In this document: piece by piece, positions 22,150 through 33,756 of the stretch | Position numbering within the stretch: the first letter of the stretch is position 1 | Layout of the letters: each line of letters begins with the position of its first letter | From: Biomphalaria glabrata | Taxonomy: Eukaryota > Mollusca > Gastropoda > Planorbidae | NCBI RefSeq assembly: GCF_947242115.1 | Contig: NC_074712.1 | Coordinates: 19,778,915-19,842,914 of the forward strand | Direction of reading: 5' to 3' | Length of the DNA stretch: 64,000 nt | Notes under the pieces: generated by a model | What the model saw: the letters and a program-made list of their open reading frames with translations, nothing else | Told to the model about the DNA's origin: nothing | The model's database searches: none | Translations under genes and position numbers: made by a program

Positions 22150-23275
22150 ATTAATATGGAGTGCAGTATCTCACATAGCTATGCAGTCCCAGTTGTGAAC
22201 TACAGCAGAGACAACAATTGTCCAATGTTGGTTGATTTATGTTCTCTTTACACTGTCTACATCTGTCCTCTGCAGTCGATTTTCTCTTTGTCTCAAGTCT
22301 CAAATATGTATCCCGCTGCCCGGGCATGCTACCCTGCCTCATAGTGGCGCCCGGGTGGAAACGATCGTAAGAGGAAACGATTAGGCTAAAGGGTAGCAAA
22401 ACAAGACTCACGTGGGGGTGCGAGAGCATCCTCATTGCACTGTGCGGAGTTGTAAAAAAGCTCCCACAACCTTGTCACAATCCAGGCGTTGTTCCTCATG
22501 GGGCCGTTACATAAATGGCGTGTCCCGCACAATTAGCCTGGTATAGAAAAGGAAAGTGGCGGGGGTCTTAGTGTATGCTGTCTCTTGCCGCGAGTCTGAC
22601 CCACCTGTCAGACAGAACAGTGCACACTGTTCTAGACAGAACAGTGTACACTGCTCTCATTCAGGCCGGTGAGAGGGAGCTCTTGTTCACTTTTGCTGGC
22701 CTAGAGTTCCAAGAGCCGAGGGCTCAACTCTACCTGACAGTTGAAGAAGAAGAAAGTATCCCGCTGCCTTTGTAATAAATCTCCAGCTGTTGGGAAGTTG
22801 CCTGCTCTCCTTGTCAGTTAAAGCTTTAAACAGATTGCCATTGATATACAATTGTCCTCTGTATAGCAGACGTGACCTGCACAGGGTAACTTGAACTATT
22901 AGCAGTCCCTCTTGTACTGTCCATACCAGCTTTTACCCCCCAAAAAAACAGCTTCTATTTGTATGGTCTTGCCATCATATGTCCATGATGGAGTGCAGAC
23001 ATCTTTGGGTGAAAGTGTTAAAAATGTCTAACCTGCTGTTTGTATAGTACCCATGTTTCAGATCCATTTAGAAGGGTCAAAAGATCGGTCAAGAACCACT
23101 GTTTGGTAGACACTGATTTCTGTAGGGAGGTGAAGCAATTTATTCTGCCAGGTTTTGCTTGGAGGCATCCAAAAGCAATACTGGCTCTAGCCAGACTGTT
23201 AGCAACTTCCCTTAAAAGTGATGCATCAATTGATATGATGCTTCCCAGATATGTGTGTTCCCATTAACAATAAAC
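22150..23275 (-). pseudogene. LINE ORF2 C-terminus, interrupted by a 435-bp insertion
   Basis: On the minus strand, about 23250-22985 reads LGSIISIDASLLREVANSLA, then RASIAFGCLQAKPGRINC, the LGS.IS....EV..R...A..AFG.L thumb segment. The end of the ORF (22320-22170) reads DRCRQCKENI, then CCLCCSSQLGLHSYVRYC, which matches the C..C.R.C.SRIGL.SH.R.C terminus of these LINEs. The insertion at 22321-22755 splits it. The copy is inactive. Confidence 0.6.
22321..22755 (+). mobile_element. 435-bp SINE-like insertion with (GAA)n 3' end
   Basis: Flanked by a 13-bp exact duplication gtatcccgctgcc (22308-22320, 22756-22768) inside the minus-strand LINE. It starts CGGGCATGCTACC and ends GTTGAAGAAGAAGAAA. 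A related minus-strand piece lies at 10250-10385. No convincing tRNA-type A and B boxes are seen, so it could be a SINE with another head or a truncated LINE. Its tail resembles that of the RNase H LINEs at 26210 and 53838. Confidence 0.65.
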
Positions 23276-23639
23276 CTTGAAAAACAAAAGTTATGTTTCA
23301 GAAGTTACCCAATAAAATGTACTCAGCCCCAAATATCACTGTGTATGGGTTATTTAAAACATATGCAAGTTTTTTAAATGACTAAAAAAATTAATAGGAT
23401 TAGTATAAAATAAAAATTCAACAATTATTTTACAGTTACACTACTAAATATTAATAAATTTGGTATTAAAGTACATTTATCATCACTAAATTAGAAATAG
23501 TATTTCATTAGGTTGCTTGAATGAAATGTGTAGTACCACATGGTTATAAATACCAGCCGACACAGATGTTCTGAATATTAATGAAGGCTACTTAGATGGT
23601 CTGAAGAGAAGGCTACATAGAGGGTCTGAATATTACGGA

Positions 23640-23850
23640 AGGCTACATGACTATGCAGAACCAGCTGTGACCTACATATTTTGTCTGCCAGAGGTTATTT
23701 TGTCTGTCGGCCCCTTATGCTGCACCTGTCCTCAGTTGTAGCTTTTTCTTTGGTCTCAGGTGTATTTCCTATGACCTTTGTAATAGTTCTCCAGCTGTCT
23801 TTATGGAGTTATTTGCTGCCAGGTATTTTTCTTTATGCCTATGAGGGCCT
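23640..23850 (-). pseudogene. Second fragment of the 22150-23275 LINE family
   Basis: TATGCAGAACCAGCTGTGAC, CTGTCCTCAGTTGTAG and CCTTTGTAATAGTTCTCCAG align with 22180-22320 joined to 22769-22790. It therefore shows the same LINE end without the 435-bp insertion. Confidence 0.5.
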
Positions 23851-23983
23851 TATGACTTGGGCGGGGCGAGGGGACCTATTTTAACATTAGAGCTTGCCAA
23901 AAAAAAAAAAAAAGAATGCTGTCATTTCCATCATGGGATAATTGCAAAGCCCTTTTCAGTGTAGCTGTCAAACAATTATAGCC

Positions 23984-24379
23984 TAAGTATTCAGTAGAAG
24001 AGTAACGATTGAGATGAGTTCTGAACCCAAACATTCTTTTCCTAGTCGCCTTTTTCCAACCTTTACTCTATCTGCTATTTTTCTAGTTAAATAAATTTGG
24101 GACTATAGCTCATAATTTATGCTTGAATCAAAATTAAAAAATTGCTTTGCTCCGAACCCCACTGAGGAGGCTTACAGCGCTCCCCCAGACCCCCAAGCTA
24201 TCAAGAGAAAGGTCTCGACATGACAGTTTTTTTTTTCTTCACACAAAGTTGAGAAACACCGCTTTATTTATATATATATATATGTGTGTGTGTGATGTAC
24301 GCACGTTTATGCATAGGGTTAGGGTTTGGAAAAAAACCTCCCCCCCCCCCCCCCCTTTAAAGTTCTGGATCCGCTTGTG
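23984..24379. mobile_element. Zaphod-like hAT, right-end fragment (copy 3)
   Basis: ACGATTGAGATGAGT, GGGACTATAGCTCATAATTT and a TATATA/TGTG run, then AGGGTTAGGGTTTGG and the terminal CTGGATCCGCTTGTG, collinear with 9120-10179. The left part is missing. Confidence 0.65.
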
Positions 24380-24639
24380 ATTGACTTGAAGTTTTGGCGG
24401 ACTGTAGAAAAACATAATAAGCTAACTGTCGTTTGATGTCGCAAGAAAAGCGCTACTAGTTTTAGCCAGAGAATTAAATTATCTATTTCCTTTGACACAC
24501 ATTCACTATTGAATACCTGCTCTTAGATACTCGAAGCTATTGATTTGTGGGGGTGGTGAGGAAATTGCATTTTTAGGATGACCCATTCTTCAATAATATA
24601 ATTAAAAATGTAATGTAGTATGATCAAAGTTCAGTAGGC

Positions 24640-25420
24640 TATGTAAACTAAATATCTGAATTATATATAGATCTATATTCTTATTAATTACAGAAGATAA
24701 ATTGAATCTAGATATACGTCCTACGCATTCCATGTGACGTGTTAGGCCGAATCTAGTGACAATCTAGTAGGCCCTATACCCGGTAGGCGGTACCGCAAGT
24801 CCAGTTTAAATAGAAACTAGAAAGTTGCGGAAAGCATTAGGCAGGGACTTAAGGATTGCAAACTCGATATTTTTTAAACTGCTTTTACTTTTAGATCTAT
24901 TTCAAACGTCATCATATATTTTTTAAAATCACCTCAAGTATGCTGTCAATGGTTTATAGCCGTCTAAATCTTTTTTTTTCTTTCGTAGCTGAACCGAGAT
25001 CTAGTTATTGTTTTATATATTTCTAGCTCCAACAACAACTTTTAAAAGCGTCAAAATGGCGTCAAGTCACGACTTGAAGGAAGGTAGATCTAGTATTAAT
25101 CATTTCAATTCTTTATACTTCTACAGCATCTCTTTAACAACAACAAAAAAAATTTAAATATTCAATAGACTTAATCATTTACATGTAGATTATGTTAAAG
25201 TTATAAGTCAAAAGCAAAGTCTAGATCTAGATGAATTAAAATTAATTAGTAACTAGTTATAGTTATACACAAACTATAGATTATAATTATAATAGATCTT
25301 AAATTATGATTATTCTTGAATAATTAGATCTACATTATTCTAGATAATAGATGATGATCTAATCTAGACCTAGTAATAATAATATTATAATTATAGTCAT
25401 TGGTATTATCATTAGTTTAT
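24640..25420. repeat. CTAGATCT-rich island around CEP20 exon 1
   Basis: Palindromic TCTAGAT/AGATCTAG words are frequent on both sides of the first coding exon (25056-25083), and again at 25900-26180. No fixed period. Confidence 0.45.
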
Positions 25421-28400
25421 TTTTTATCTAGGACAACAATTATTATAATTATATTTATAGCTTTTAATTTTAAGTTTTTTATAATTATATATATATATAT
25501 ATTATAACGCTACTAATGCTTATAGCATGCTCATTTGTGTACCAGTAGGGGGAGGGGTTATCTGGGAGAAGGATTTCCATGCTGCCTTTAGGCGCTCAGT
25601 AAACACAACTCTGCTTGAGTCGGGTGTCGAACCGTGAGCCTCCTTCATAGGTAGCCAAATTCAAGCGTACTTAGCCTCTTAACCACTCTTCCCATATAGA
25701 TATTTCAAGATCTGACTAAAGCTATAGTATAAAATAGAAGTTCTAAAAAAAAAGTAACAGTAAATTGAATAAAGTAAACAAATTTTGTTCTATTCCTAGA
25801 TTTACATTTATTATAATAATAATAATACTATTTATAAATAATATTATTATTTATTATAATATACTCAAATAATCTAGCATATCCTATACATGAATTAGAT
25901 ATAGAGTTAACTATTAAAATACTACTAGAATAAACTTAGACAGATCTATAGATCTAGTGGTAGTAGTAATAGGTGTACATTATATATATCTATAAATAAG
26001 TATAATAATTATACTACTTATAATAATAGTTTAGCACTAAATTTAGAGTTTAAGACTAGAAATCTATCTAGATTCTATTATGACTATAAGATAAATCTAG
26101 TAGATTATTAAATATATTACATTATAAATTACTTAGCATGTCATGGTTATAAATCTATTCTAGATTGATCATCTTGATGATTAAAGATTAGATGCTTATA
26201 ACCATTAATCAATATCACACTACAATAAATCTCTGGACACATTGGCATCATGGGAAATGAAAAGGCAGATAAACTATCAAAGGCAGGATCATCTATGGAA
26301 CAACCAGATAGACCTGTTAACTACCTCACCCCAAGTCAATGCTAGTCAGCAATCACAAAGAGAAGTGGCTCAACCAATGGGCATCAGGAAACACAGGCAG
26401 AGCCATGTACAAAGAAATTACCATGCCTTACAAACTGGACAGTATTAACTTCCTCCTCCGCAAAGAACAATCTACAATTTTCCAACTAAGAACAGGACAC
26501 ACACCTCTGTTAAATTACCATGTGAACAAAATAAATTCCACACAACTCCCCCTTTGTAGACAATGCGCCCACCCTTATGAAACAGTAAACAATATCCTCT
26601 CTGAATGCCCCTTCCTAATCCACCTTAGGCACACCCTACTTCCACTACAGCCCAACATAACTAACACCCTGTACGGCAGTGCTGAACAACTGAAGAAAAC
26701 AGCACACTATTTTTCCTTGGCACAGTCTGCAAAAGAGCTCACAGCTCAGCAGCAATAAAGCTGGCTAGAAGAAGAAGAAGATAACCATTAATAATTTGAT
26801 GTCATTTTGTAATAATTGTATGTCTATGAAGATATTTTGTTCAAACTCTTTTGTGAAAAGTAAATTATAATCAGCACCCAAGAAGTTTTAGGTTTGGGCT
26901 TGATTCAACTTATTCTTGCAATAATTAGATCTATTTAAAATCAGAAATAGCTATAAGTTGTATACTCTGCACAAGAGCTAAACTATAATGCATTATAAAT
27001 TTACATACTGTGCTTGCATACACAAATAGGAAAGTCTTGTACAGTTCATCAATAATAAACCCTGCATCACCATGGAGTAGGTTTGCCTGAAATTACCATG
27101 AACCTAGTAGTCTAGGGTGAATGACTATATATATATATATATTAACGCACAGATTTATATGGCTTTAATTTTTATGTTGTCCGTTTAGTAGGAATAAGTC
27201 CTAGGTATTGTTTAACCTAGGTTTTTTTTTTGTTCTTACTATGTTTTATCATTGATTATTGTCTTACAATAATTTGGTTGTTTAATGTCTCTTGAATGAC
27301 CAATAGGCCCTCTATGGGAAGTATTGCTTAACACAAGATCTTATGACTATCAAGCTCATTAATGACCTATATCTGTGTGAACTACCTCACACTTTAATAT
27401 TGTTCTACAGGGCAAAATAATTTGTATGTCGATTCATCCTTTCTTTATTTGATTTGCTTTATTTTTACTGTGATGAAATGTGTGCTGTAGACACTAGATG
27501 AATGCATTTTTGAAGCTCAAAATGCAAGAAATCACTTGGTGCTAGAGCCCAATTTATTTTAAGACCATTTACAAGTTTTACTTTGTTTTTTCAACAGTTC
27601 TAAAAGATACTTTAGAAAGCAGGGGTGTGCTTGGAGAGATTAAAGCCAGAATCAGAGCAGAAGTCTTTACAGCTTTAAATGACCAATCAGAGAGAAAACC
27701 GTTGATGAATAGTGAAAATGTGCTCATATATGAATTAATTAGGGAATTTTTGGACTTTAATAAATGTAAATATACAAATTCTGTGTTAATATCAGGTATG
27801 CATCCTCCTTTAAATTTTGTTTATTAAAATATCTATAACCTTTTTCTTTTCATTAATTGATGCCGCTCAAATCAAAGTATAAAATGTATACACTTAATTT
27901 GAAGGGCCAGGGAGGTGTAAATGACGTCAAATTAAGAGTTTGGATTATATTTTAAACAATAGAAATAACTAAAAAAAAAACTTTTTTGTTTCCCTTCACC
28001 AATTGAGGGTGTGATTATGATGATGTAATATATTATTTTTTTAAATGTATTACTCCGAAATATTATGAAATGAAAGAAATTTATATACACATATTTTGCC
28101 CACCCCTTTAACATCTGAACATTAAGTTTTATATTGACAAGCTTACTTCTATTTGCAGAAGCGGGTCTTCCTCATGTTCCTCTTGATAGAGAATTTCTAA
28201 GAAATGAACTGAATGTAGTTGAAGATGCACCTTCTAAATCAGTGTAAGTAAATAATTTGAGTCAATGCTGTCCTTCTGTGATTACCATATATGACAGTTC
28301 ACCTGCAATATTTTTTAGTGTTAATTTTTTTTTGTCTTGAATAATGGCAAGCAATATTGGCAAACCTAAGCATAAAACATTATCTCTTCCTGAATAATGG

Positions 28401-30090
28401 AGAATTATTAAGAGGTATGAATGTGGTGAAACTCCCACCACTATTTTTCAAATAATGGCATTGGGTGACTTACCATTTACAACATTATGAAAATAGTGAC
28501 AAAATAGGACATTCTGAGAAAATAGTCTGTAGACTTTATATGGAGCTAATATCCACAATTTGAAAAAGCTCTTTCTTTTTTGTCTTTTGTTTATTTTATA
28601 CCGTTAATCTGACATTCCTATTGTCCTGTAATCATTGGACTATCAAGAGTAAATTGTACTTTGCATTTTTTATAAAAGGTTTCTGAATGTTTGTTAATTT
28701 AAATGTTTAATTACTCTTAATGGAAATCTGTTATCCGAGACTTTTGAGAAGTTCACTAAATAGCAATTTCTAATGGGACTCAGTGTTATAACAATGTCAT
28801 AATTGACTTACTAATACATTGCCAAAAAGTAGAGACTACTGCTATAGCAATGAGTTAAGCACTTAATATTGTTTTTTCTGACTTAAAAATTTGTTGGAAA
28901 TCATTGCTAATGTCTTTTTATTGAAATTACAAGGTGAAGATAACACTAGTTCTAAGTGTACACTACATTTGCAAAGTTATCATAGCTACTAAAAACAAAG
29001 ACTTTTTCTCCAATGTTATTTTTCAAGATTTAATTGGTATAAATTGGTACATCTTGCATTAAATTACAGGCCATTACTGTACAGTTTGGTAGCCAATTAT
29101 AAAGAAAGTAAAAATGGAAATAGATTCAGTGCATCGAAACCTTCACATGTTACTGAGGTTCTAGGAAACAGCCATCAGTATAATGCCACACTTCAGTATG
29201 GTAATACACAAACTCACTCATTTTATAAAACCTTTTGTGTCTGTTTATTTAACTTATAACAGTAGAACATCAATATGATAAAGAAAGTATGCAATAAAAT
29301 TATGAGATGTGATGAATGTAATAAAGGAAAGGAAAGTACCTCTTTCATACCAATTTGGGCAGATGATGTAAAGGTTGTCTGGGTGTCTTGTGTCCAGAGC
29401 ACAACAACCAACCGCCATTACTTTCCCTAACTAATGTCAGGTACCCATTAGAGTTGAGTGGACTCATGGGCATCCTGAAAATCCAGAAGTTCAAGATCCC
29501 AGTCTCATAGAGATTCAAACCTGCTACCCCTTGGTTTGAAAGACCACTCAGCCAACATGCCTTTTCCCCTCCATAAATTTCTGATTATATTTTTGGGTTT
29601 AATCCTTTTTTTTAATGGTTTTTATAATTGTTTTAATGTATCTCTTTATTGTTACCATATTTTCATCATGTTTTTTTCAGTGTGGCCAAATAGCTAGTAA
29701 TTCTCTTCTCAAAGATATACATTAAAAGTCTAATTTCTAGGAAAATCATATTAGTTCAATTTTGAGCCCTGTGTCCATATTCCACCAGGTTTTATCACCG
29801 TTTTGTTGATGAATTTGTAAGCTGAATAGAGGAATAGTAAAAAGTGGAGATTATTGCAAAAATTTAATATTTTAATGTTAGCTTTTCCTTTAAAGTATTT
29901 GCAATAAAAATGCTTGAGACTAGTTCTACTGATATGCTTCTTTATTTTGTTTTTCATTATCACTTGCAAATATAATTAAATATAATCTTGTTTTGTTCTG
30001 TTTTGTTAATAAGATTTTTGTTTCCTTTATTTTTAAGGATCAGAGAATGATGAACCTGTTGCTGTAATAGTGAAAGGAGGCAAATTATAG
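25056..30090 (+). CDS. CEP20: CEP20 (FOPNL), LisH centrosomal protein
   Basis: CEP20 is a small FOP/OFD1-related protein of centriolar satellites and basal bodies, needed for cilium formation. Exons are 25056-25083, 27598-27795, 28159-28243, 29070-29200 and 30038-30090; all junctions are GT-AG and phases agree, giving 164 residues (human 174). After a short start (MASSHDLKE), residues 10-36 VLKDTLESRGVLGEIKARIR..EVF are the conserved FOP-type dimerisation segment. Residues 49-81 ENVLIYELIREFLDFNKCKY..SVLI are the LisH motif. HVPLDREFLRNEL and PLLYSLVANY match the human VPLDRQFLIHEL and PLLYGILAHF. The basic C-terminus is shorter than in vertebrates. The first exon is tiny and its ATG is the only one in frame. 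Introns hold a SINE and a LINE (intron 1), a pogo scrap (intron 3) and a SINE (intron 4). No defect is seen. Confidence 0.95.
25508..25703 (-). mobile_element. tRNA-derived SINE, family B
   Basis: On the minus strand the head has GAGTGGTTAAGAGGC (A-box-like) and CACGGTTCGACACCC (B-box-like). A body with TTTACTGAGCGCC follows and the 3' end is GAGCATGCTATAAGCAT. The same 3' end recurs at 50567-50744. Confidence 0.6.
26210..26780 (+). mobile_element. 5'-truncated LINE with RNase H, copy 1
   Basis: Exact 12-bp duplication ataaccattaat (26198-26209, 26781-26792). It reads SGHIGIMGNEKADKLSKAGS (end of an RNase H domain), then [14 protein letters not shown] and CRQCAHPYETVNNILSECPF, the zinc-knuckle-like close typical of I/Jockey-group LINEs. 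It ends GCTGGCTAGAAGAAGAAGAAG. A frame shift separates the first and second parts. The longer sister copy is at 53838-55103. It lies in CEP20 intron 1. Confidence 0.85.
26793..27597. other. CEP20 intron 1, remaining part
   Basis: AT-rich with a short (TA)n run at 27125-27142. No element or exon is recognised before the exon 2 acceptor (tttttcaacag). Confidence 0.3.
28344..28530 (+). pseudogene. Pogo/Tigger-type transposase N-terminal fragment
   Basis: Reads MASNIGKPKHKTLSLPE, then a stop, then RIIKRYECGETPTTI and IMALGD. This is the CENP-B-type helix-turn-helix start of pogo/Tigger transposases (KRK.LSL.EK.EIIKRYE.GE...I). Stops and a shift follow; no terminal repeats were found. It lies in CEP20 intron 3. 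Confidence 0.55.
29335..29570 (-). mobile_element. tRNA-derived SINE, family A
   Basis: On the minus strand the head has GTTGGCTGAGTGGTC (A box) and CAGGTTTGAATCTC (B box). The body reads CTCTAATGGGTACCTGACAT, then GGCGGTTGGTTGTTGTGCT and CCTTTACATCATCTGCCC. It lies in CEP20 intron 4. Other members are at 35193, 36000, 46735 and 60256. Confidence 0.8.
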
Positions 30091-30202
30091 CATAATTATT
30101 GGACCATTTATTTATTTTTGTACAATTATGTAAATTCACTTATAAAATCAGAGCAGTCAAACTTTTAGATCATATAGAAAGTAGGTGTGATGGTTGGAAA
30201 AA

Positions 30203-30540
30203 TTGAATGCATTCTCCTGGAACTGAAGGTACACTTGGGTATAACTGAATGCACTCTCCTGAACTGAAGGTATACTTGGGTATAACTGAATGCACTCTCC
30301 TGAACTGAAGATATACTTGGGTATAACTGAATGCACTCTCCTGAACTGAAAGTATACTTGGGTATAACTGAATGCACTCTCCTGAACTGAAGGTATACTT
30401 GGGTATAACTGAATGCACTCTCCTGAACTGAAGGTATACTTGGGTATAAATGAATGCATTTTCCTGAAACTGAAGGTATACTTGGGTATAACTGAATGCA
30501 CTCTTCTGAAATTGAAAGTATACTTGGGTATAACTGAATG
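30203..30540. repeat. 41-bp minisatellite in the CEP20 3' UTR
   Basis: Eight tandem units of 41-42 bp, each containing ACTTGGGTATAACTGAATGC and CTCTCCTGAACTGAAGGTAT. It lies between the CEP20 stop (30090) and its AATAAA (30559), so it should be transcribed in the 3' UTR. Long minus-strand open frames here are produced by the repeat, not by a gene. Confidence 0.9.
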
Positions 30541-30558
30541 AAACATACCAAATTTCAT

Positions 30559-30564
30559 AATAAA
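30559..30564 (+). terminator. CEP20 polyadenylation signal
   Basis: AATAAA 469 bases after the stop codon, with a second AATAAA at 30598-30603. These are the first canonical signals after the stop. Confidence 0.5.
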
Positions 30565-31369
30565 GAAGTCTGAATTGTAAATGATATTTAAAATGTAAAT
30601 AAATTTTAAAAATTTCATTTATACTCAAAATTTTGTTTAAAATGTATCATGTTTCATCTTCTCTGTTCACATTTCACATGAGTACAATTTCATTATACAA
30701 TGTAGGGCTCATAGAAAACTAAAAAGAAAACATTTTTACAAAGATTTTTTAAAAAAGATGACAGGCTAAAAGAAAGTGATAGTATTGCTTTCATTACGTA
30801 AATGCTATTTTAGAAAAATATTAATTTCATTTTCTAACATTTTGATCTAAATTTCATTCTTTTAGTGTTTCTTTGATCTTGTTCTTGACATTGTAAATTG
30901 AATACTTTAAAGAAAAATAAAAAGCTTATATAAAGTGTAATTGTATCAATTAGTTTTGATCAGCATGTAATTAAATTTCTATTAGATCTAAACTAACAAT
31001 AATACATCTCTGTAATTTGAAATATTTCTTTAAAATATTTGTTTAGCACAATTTCATGGTGTGTATGAAAACAGAAGATTGTATAGTTATCTATTGTTTT
31101 TTAAACTTACTTTAAAGCGGCAACCTATGAAGGTGACTAATTCAGCTTATACCACCACCTCAATCAAGTACAATTTCTTTCCCTTGTTTGAGATAGCAAG
31201 CACAATCAAAATAATTAATTACCAATAGTTAATTAGCTGTTTTTTTTTAATTGATTCTTGTGTTGTCAGAAATAATGTGTACACATTTTTACCAGAAAGA
31301 CAGAGTGATTTGATATAAACTTGAAAAAAAAAAAAGTCAGTTTGATTTTGTAATAAAAGTGCTAAAGAT

Positions 31370-31620
31370 AGCTATACCCAAACATGACTTCGGGAGTCAA
31401 CCCTGAAAATAATTAGTGCTAGACCATGTCAGAACCTGCCTCACAGCTGATCCCAAACTGAATCGGCACCTGCCTTTGGACACATCATTTGTGTGGAGGG
31501 GGGGCACTGATGTGTGGGCGACATCGTTCCGACCTTAGCTAATACACAAGCATCTCATTTGTATGAGATGATCTTTAGTTGCTTCGCGACTGAAGGAGGC
31601 CATACAGCTGAATAGATCAC
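31370..31620 (+). mobile_element. SINE-like repeat, family D (3' part)
   Basis: GGGAGTCAACCCTGA, CACTGATGTGTGGGCGACAT, CGTTCCGACC and GCGACTGAAGGAGGCCATA are shared with 32455-32745. It is 5'-truncated and decayed. Confidence 0.65.
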
Positions 31621-31719
31621 CCTTTACCCTTCTTTCACCTTTGAATATCTTCTGGAATATAAAATTATTCATTTAAAGAGACGAAAAGAAGAATCTGGAC
31701 AGGCAGGTGGAAAAGTCTT

Positions 31720-32000
31720 ATCAGGAATCATGGCAAATTGTTTAGAGAAAACTGGTTCCATGAGTTCTTGTCCATATAATAAAACTATATCTACAGACTA
31801 GGTATTCGCTACACACTCGAGTGGGAACAATGAAGTCTTTACAACGTTCCCATTCAGTTAGAAGACGCACTGTTGTTAGAAATGTGCGCAGCCCACAAAA
31901 TGACAGTAACAAATACATTTATCCAGTTACCACAACAAAAAAAAGACATCGTGGATGCATCCCGGATCAAAGCACTGGCATCAAATAGACTTCGTCAAGG
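31720..32000 (+). pseudogene. LINE endonuclease-domain fragment
   Basis: A frame at 31873 reads MLEMCAAHKMTVTNTFIQLP. After a shift it gives a KTSW.HP.SKHWH.ID-like segment, as in the EEP endonuclease of RTE-type LINEs (LLELC..H.L.ITNT.F....KTSWMHPRSKHWH.IDY). It is broken at both ends. Confidence 0.6.
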
Positions 32001-32220
32001 GCGTAGCAAGTTTTTTTTTTTAGAAGTGGTGTGGGATTTTTTTTTGTCGATTGTAGTTTGCTTTATTTTATTTTTTTTCGAAAAGGTGAGTTTTACCGTC
32101 AAAACCATCTGGAGTGGGGTTTTAAACTTAATCCTCTAGAGAGGAGGGTTTTTTTTTTTTTGTTTTTTTTACTTAAAACCCTCTTCTTTACACTCAGTGT
32201 TTGATGTCTGTAGTTTGCTT
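32000..32220. repeat. GGGCGTAGC-type repeat with T runs
   Basis: AAGGGCGTAGCAAG, then a T run and AAACCATCTGGAGTGGGG..TTTTAAACTTAATCCTC, related to the interior of 1714-3113. It truncates the LINE fragment before it. Confidence 0.4.
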
Positions 32221-32309
32221 TAGTTTTATATTGAAAAGGATATAAGTACTCCACTACAATTAAACTGCTTCCTAATGGCGTCTCAAATAGCCTCTAACAA
32301 CCAGTTCAA

Positions 32310-32745
32310 CACCTGGACTTCGGGGTGGCTCAGATATTGAGTTCGGCGGAACTGTTCTCACTAACAGTAAGCTTCGGGCAGGAGGGGCTCGTTAGCCATA
32401 GCTGGCTACCCACCTAGGAGAAAGTAAACTCTGAATTCAAACCTCTGTGGCCTTGCAGCTATACCCAATCATAGTAAAGGCTTGATCGGGAGTCAACCCT
32501 GAGGAAAAATCAGGAGCTGGCGACCCTACGGCAGTTTGCAGCACTCAGTGCTACACCCTGACAGAACCTGCGACGCCACTGACCCCAAACTGTATAGGCA
32601 CTGCCGTTCCTTTCGATACATCAGCAGCGTGAAGAGGCGGGAACTGATGTGTGGACGACATCGTTCCGACCACAGGTAATGCCCAGGCATTCAACTTTCC
32701 AGGAGATAATCCATAATCGCTTTGCGACTGAAGGAGGCCATAGAT
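32310..32745 (+). mobile_element. SINE-like repeat, family D (longer copy)
   Basis: About 435 bp running from GACTTCGGGGTGGCTCAGAT through CTACCCACCTAGGAGAAAGT and CAGCACTCAGTGCTACACCC to GCGACTGAAGGAGGCCATAG. The last 290 bp match 31370-31620. GGGTGGCTCAGAT is only weakly like an A box. There is no coding capacity. Confidence 0.65.
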
Positions 32746-33049
32746 ATTGAAAAGGGTTTTTAACCTCAAAGCCAGCTAAAAAAAAATAAATAAAAAGCTA
32801 AATAAAAAACAACAACTGAGAAGCAGCAGGCTTATCTGCTTTGACCCACAACTTACCCCACATGCCACCTACGTGGCCAGCTTTTAAAAGCAGAAATTGG
32901 ACTTAATAGCCATCTTTGAGTTCATAGGAAATGAGAAATGTTCTCATCTTCGACGACGGAGTAGCTATATAATAGAACACTAAAGTACATCCACAAAAAT
33001 AAATGTTTGAATAGATCGTAAAAAACAAATAAACAAAAGCATCTAAACA

Positions 33050-33290
33050 CAATTTCATGTAAGAGGCTAACTATTTCAATAAGAAGCCGTGAACGATCCA
33101 TCAATCCCAGTGGCACTGCAGCCATGGAAGGAGGGCTCTGGCCTTCTCTAACACATCCTTTTATTCTGATCTATCCTGGGCTTTGCATCTCCTTGCCCGG
33201 ACTCTTTTATTTTTTGTAGATCTGTCTCTGCATCATCACGCCACTGAGCTCGTGTTCTGCCTTTAGGACACAAGCCTGGGAACAATCTTT
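33050..33290 (-). pseudogene. LINE ORF2 C-terminal fragment
   Basis: The minus strand gives pieces such as RAQWRDDAETDLQKIK and KARALLPWLQCHWD in shifted frames, the usual RGRPR.RW.DD....L close of LINE ORF2. Confidence 0.5.
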
Positions 33291-33756
33291 GCTCTTCTAT
33301 TCTGTGATATTCTTTCACAATTATTCATAGTAGATGACGATACATGAATGAATAAAAAAAGCATAAACCAATTAGGCCTAATTAATCAATTAGTGGTAAT
33401 TAATTAATTGTGTTTTATTTTAAAAGGGAATTAAAGCTTGCAGTACTGAGAGAGATGTGGCAGTGATTTTTCCGTTCTTCTCCTTCTATAACCTTTTTTT
33501 AAAAAGTTTTTTATTTTTATTTTGCTTGATATCTCTCTGTTAATTAACCAGATAAAAGTGACATGCCTTTAAATACATTGCAGTTACCCCAACACAAAGC
33601 CTAGTATGTGAATCAGGGTATCAAATAATTTGCTTTGTAAGTCTGAGATTGGTCACATGTCCATCTTTCAATGTTGGACTTGACAAGAGCATAAGAAACA
33701 GTATCCCATGATACACAATAAGCTGGGCCTGGGAGTTAGGACAAATAGTTTACAGC

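Noticed and set aside
22575-22775. A 66-residue frame in the 435-bp insertion
   Set aside because: It runs into the GAA tail (EEEE) and across the target duplication, so it is not a gene.
30157-30628. Overlapping minus-strand frames of about 150 residues
   Set aside because: They are produced by the 41-bp minisatellite in the CEP20 3' UTR and exist in three frames at once.
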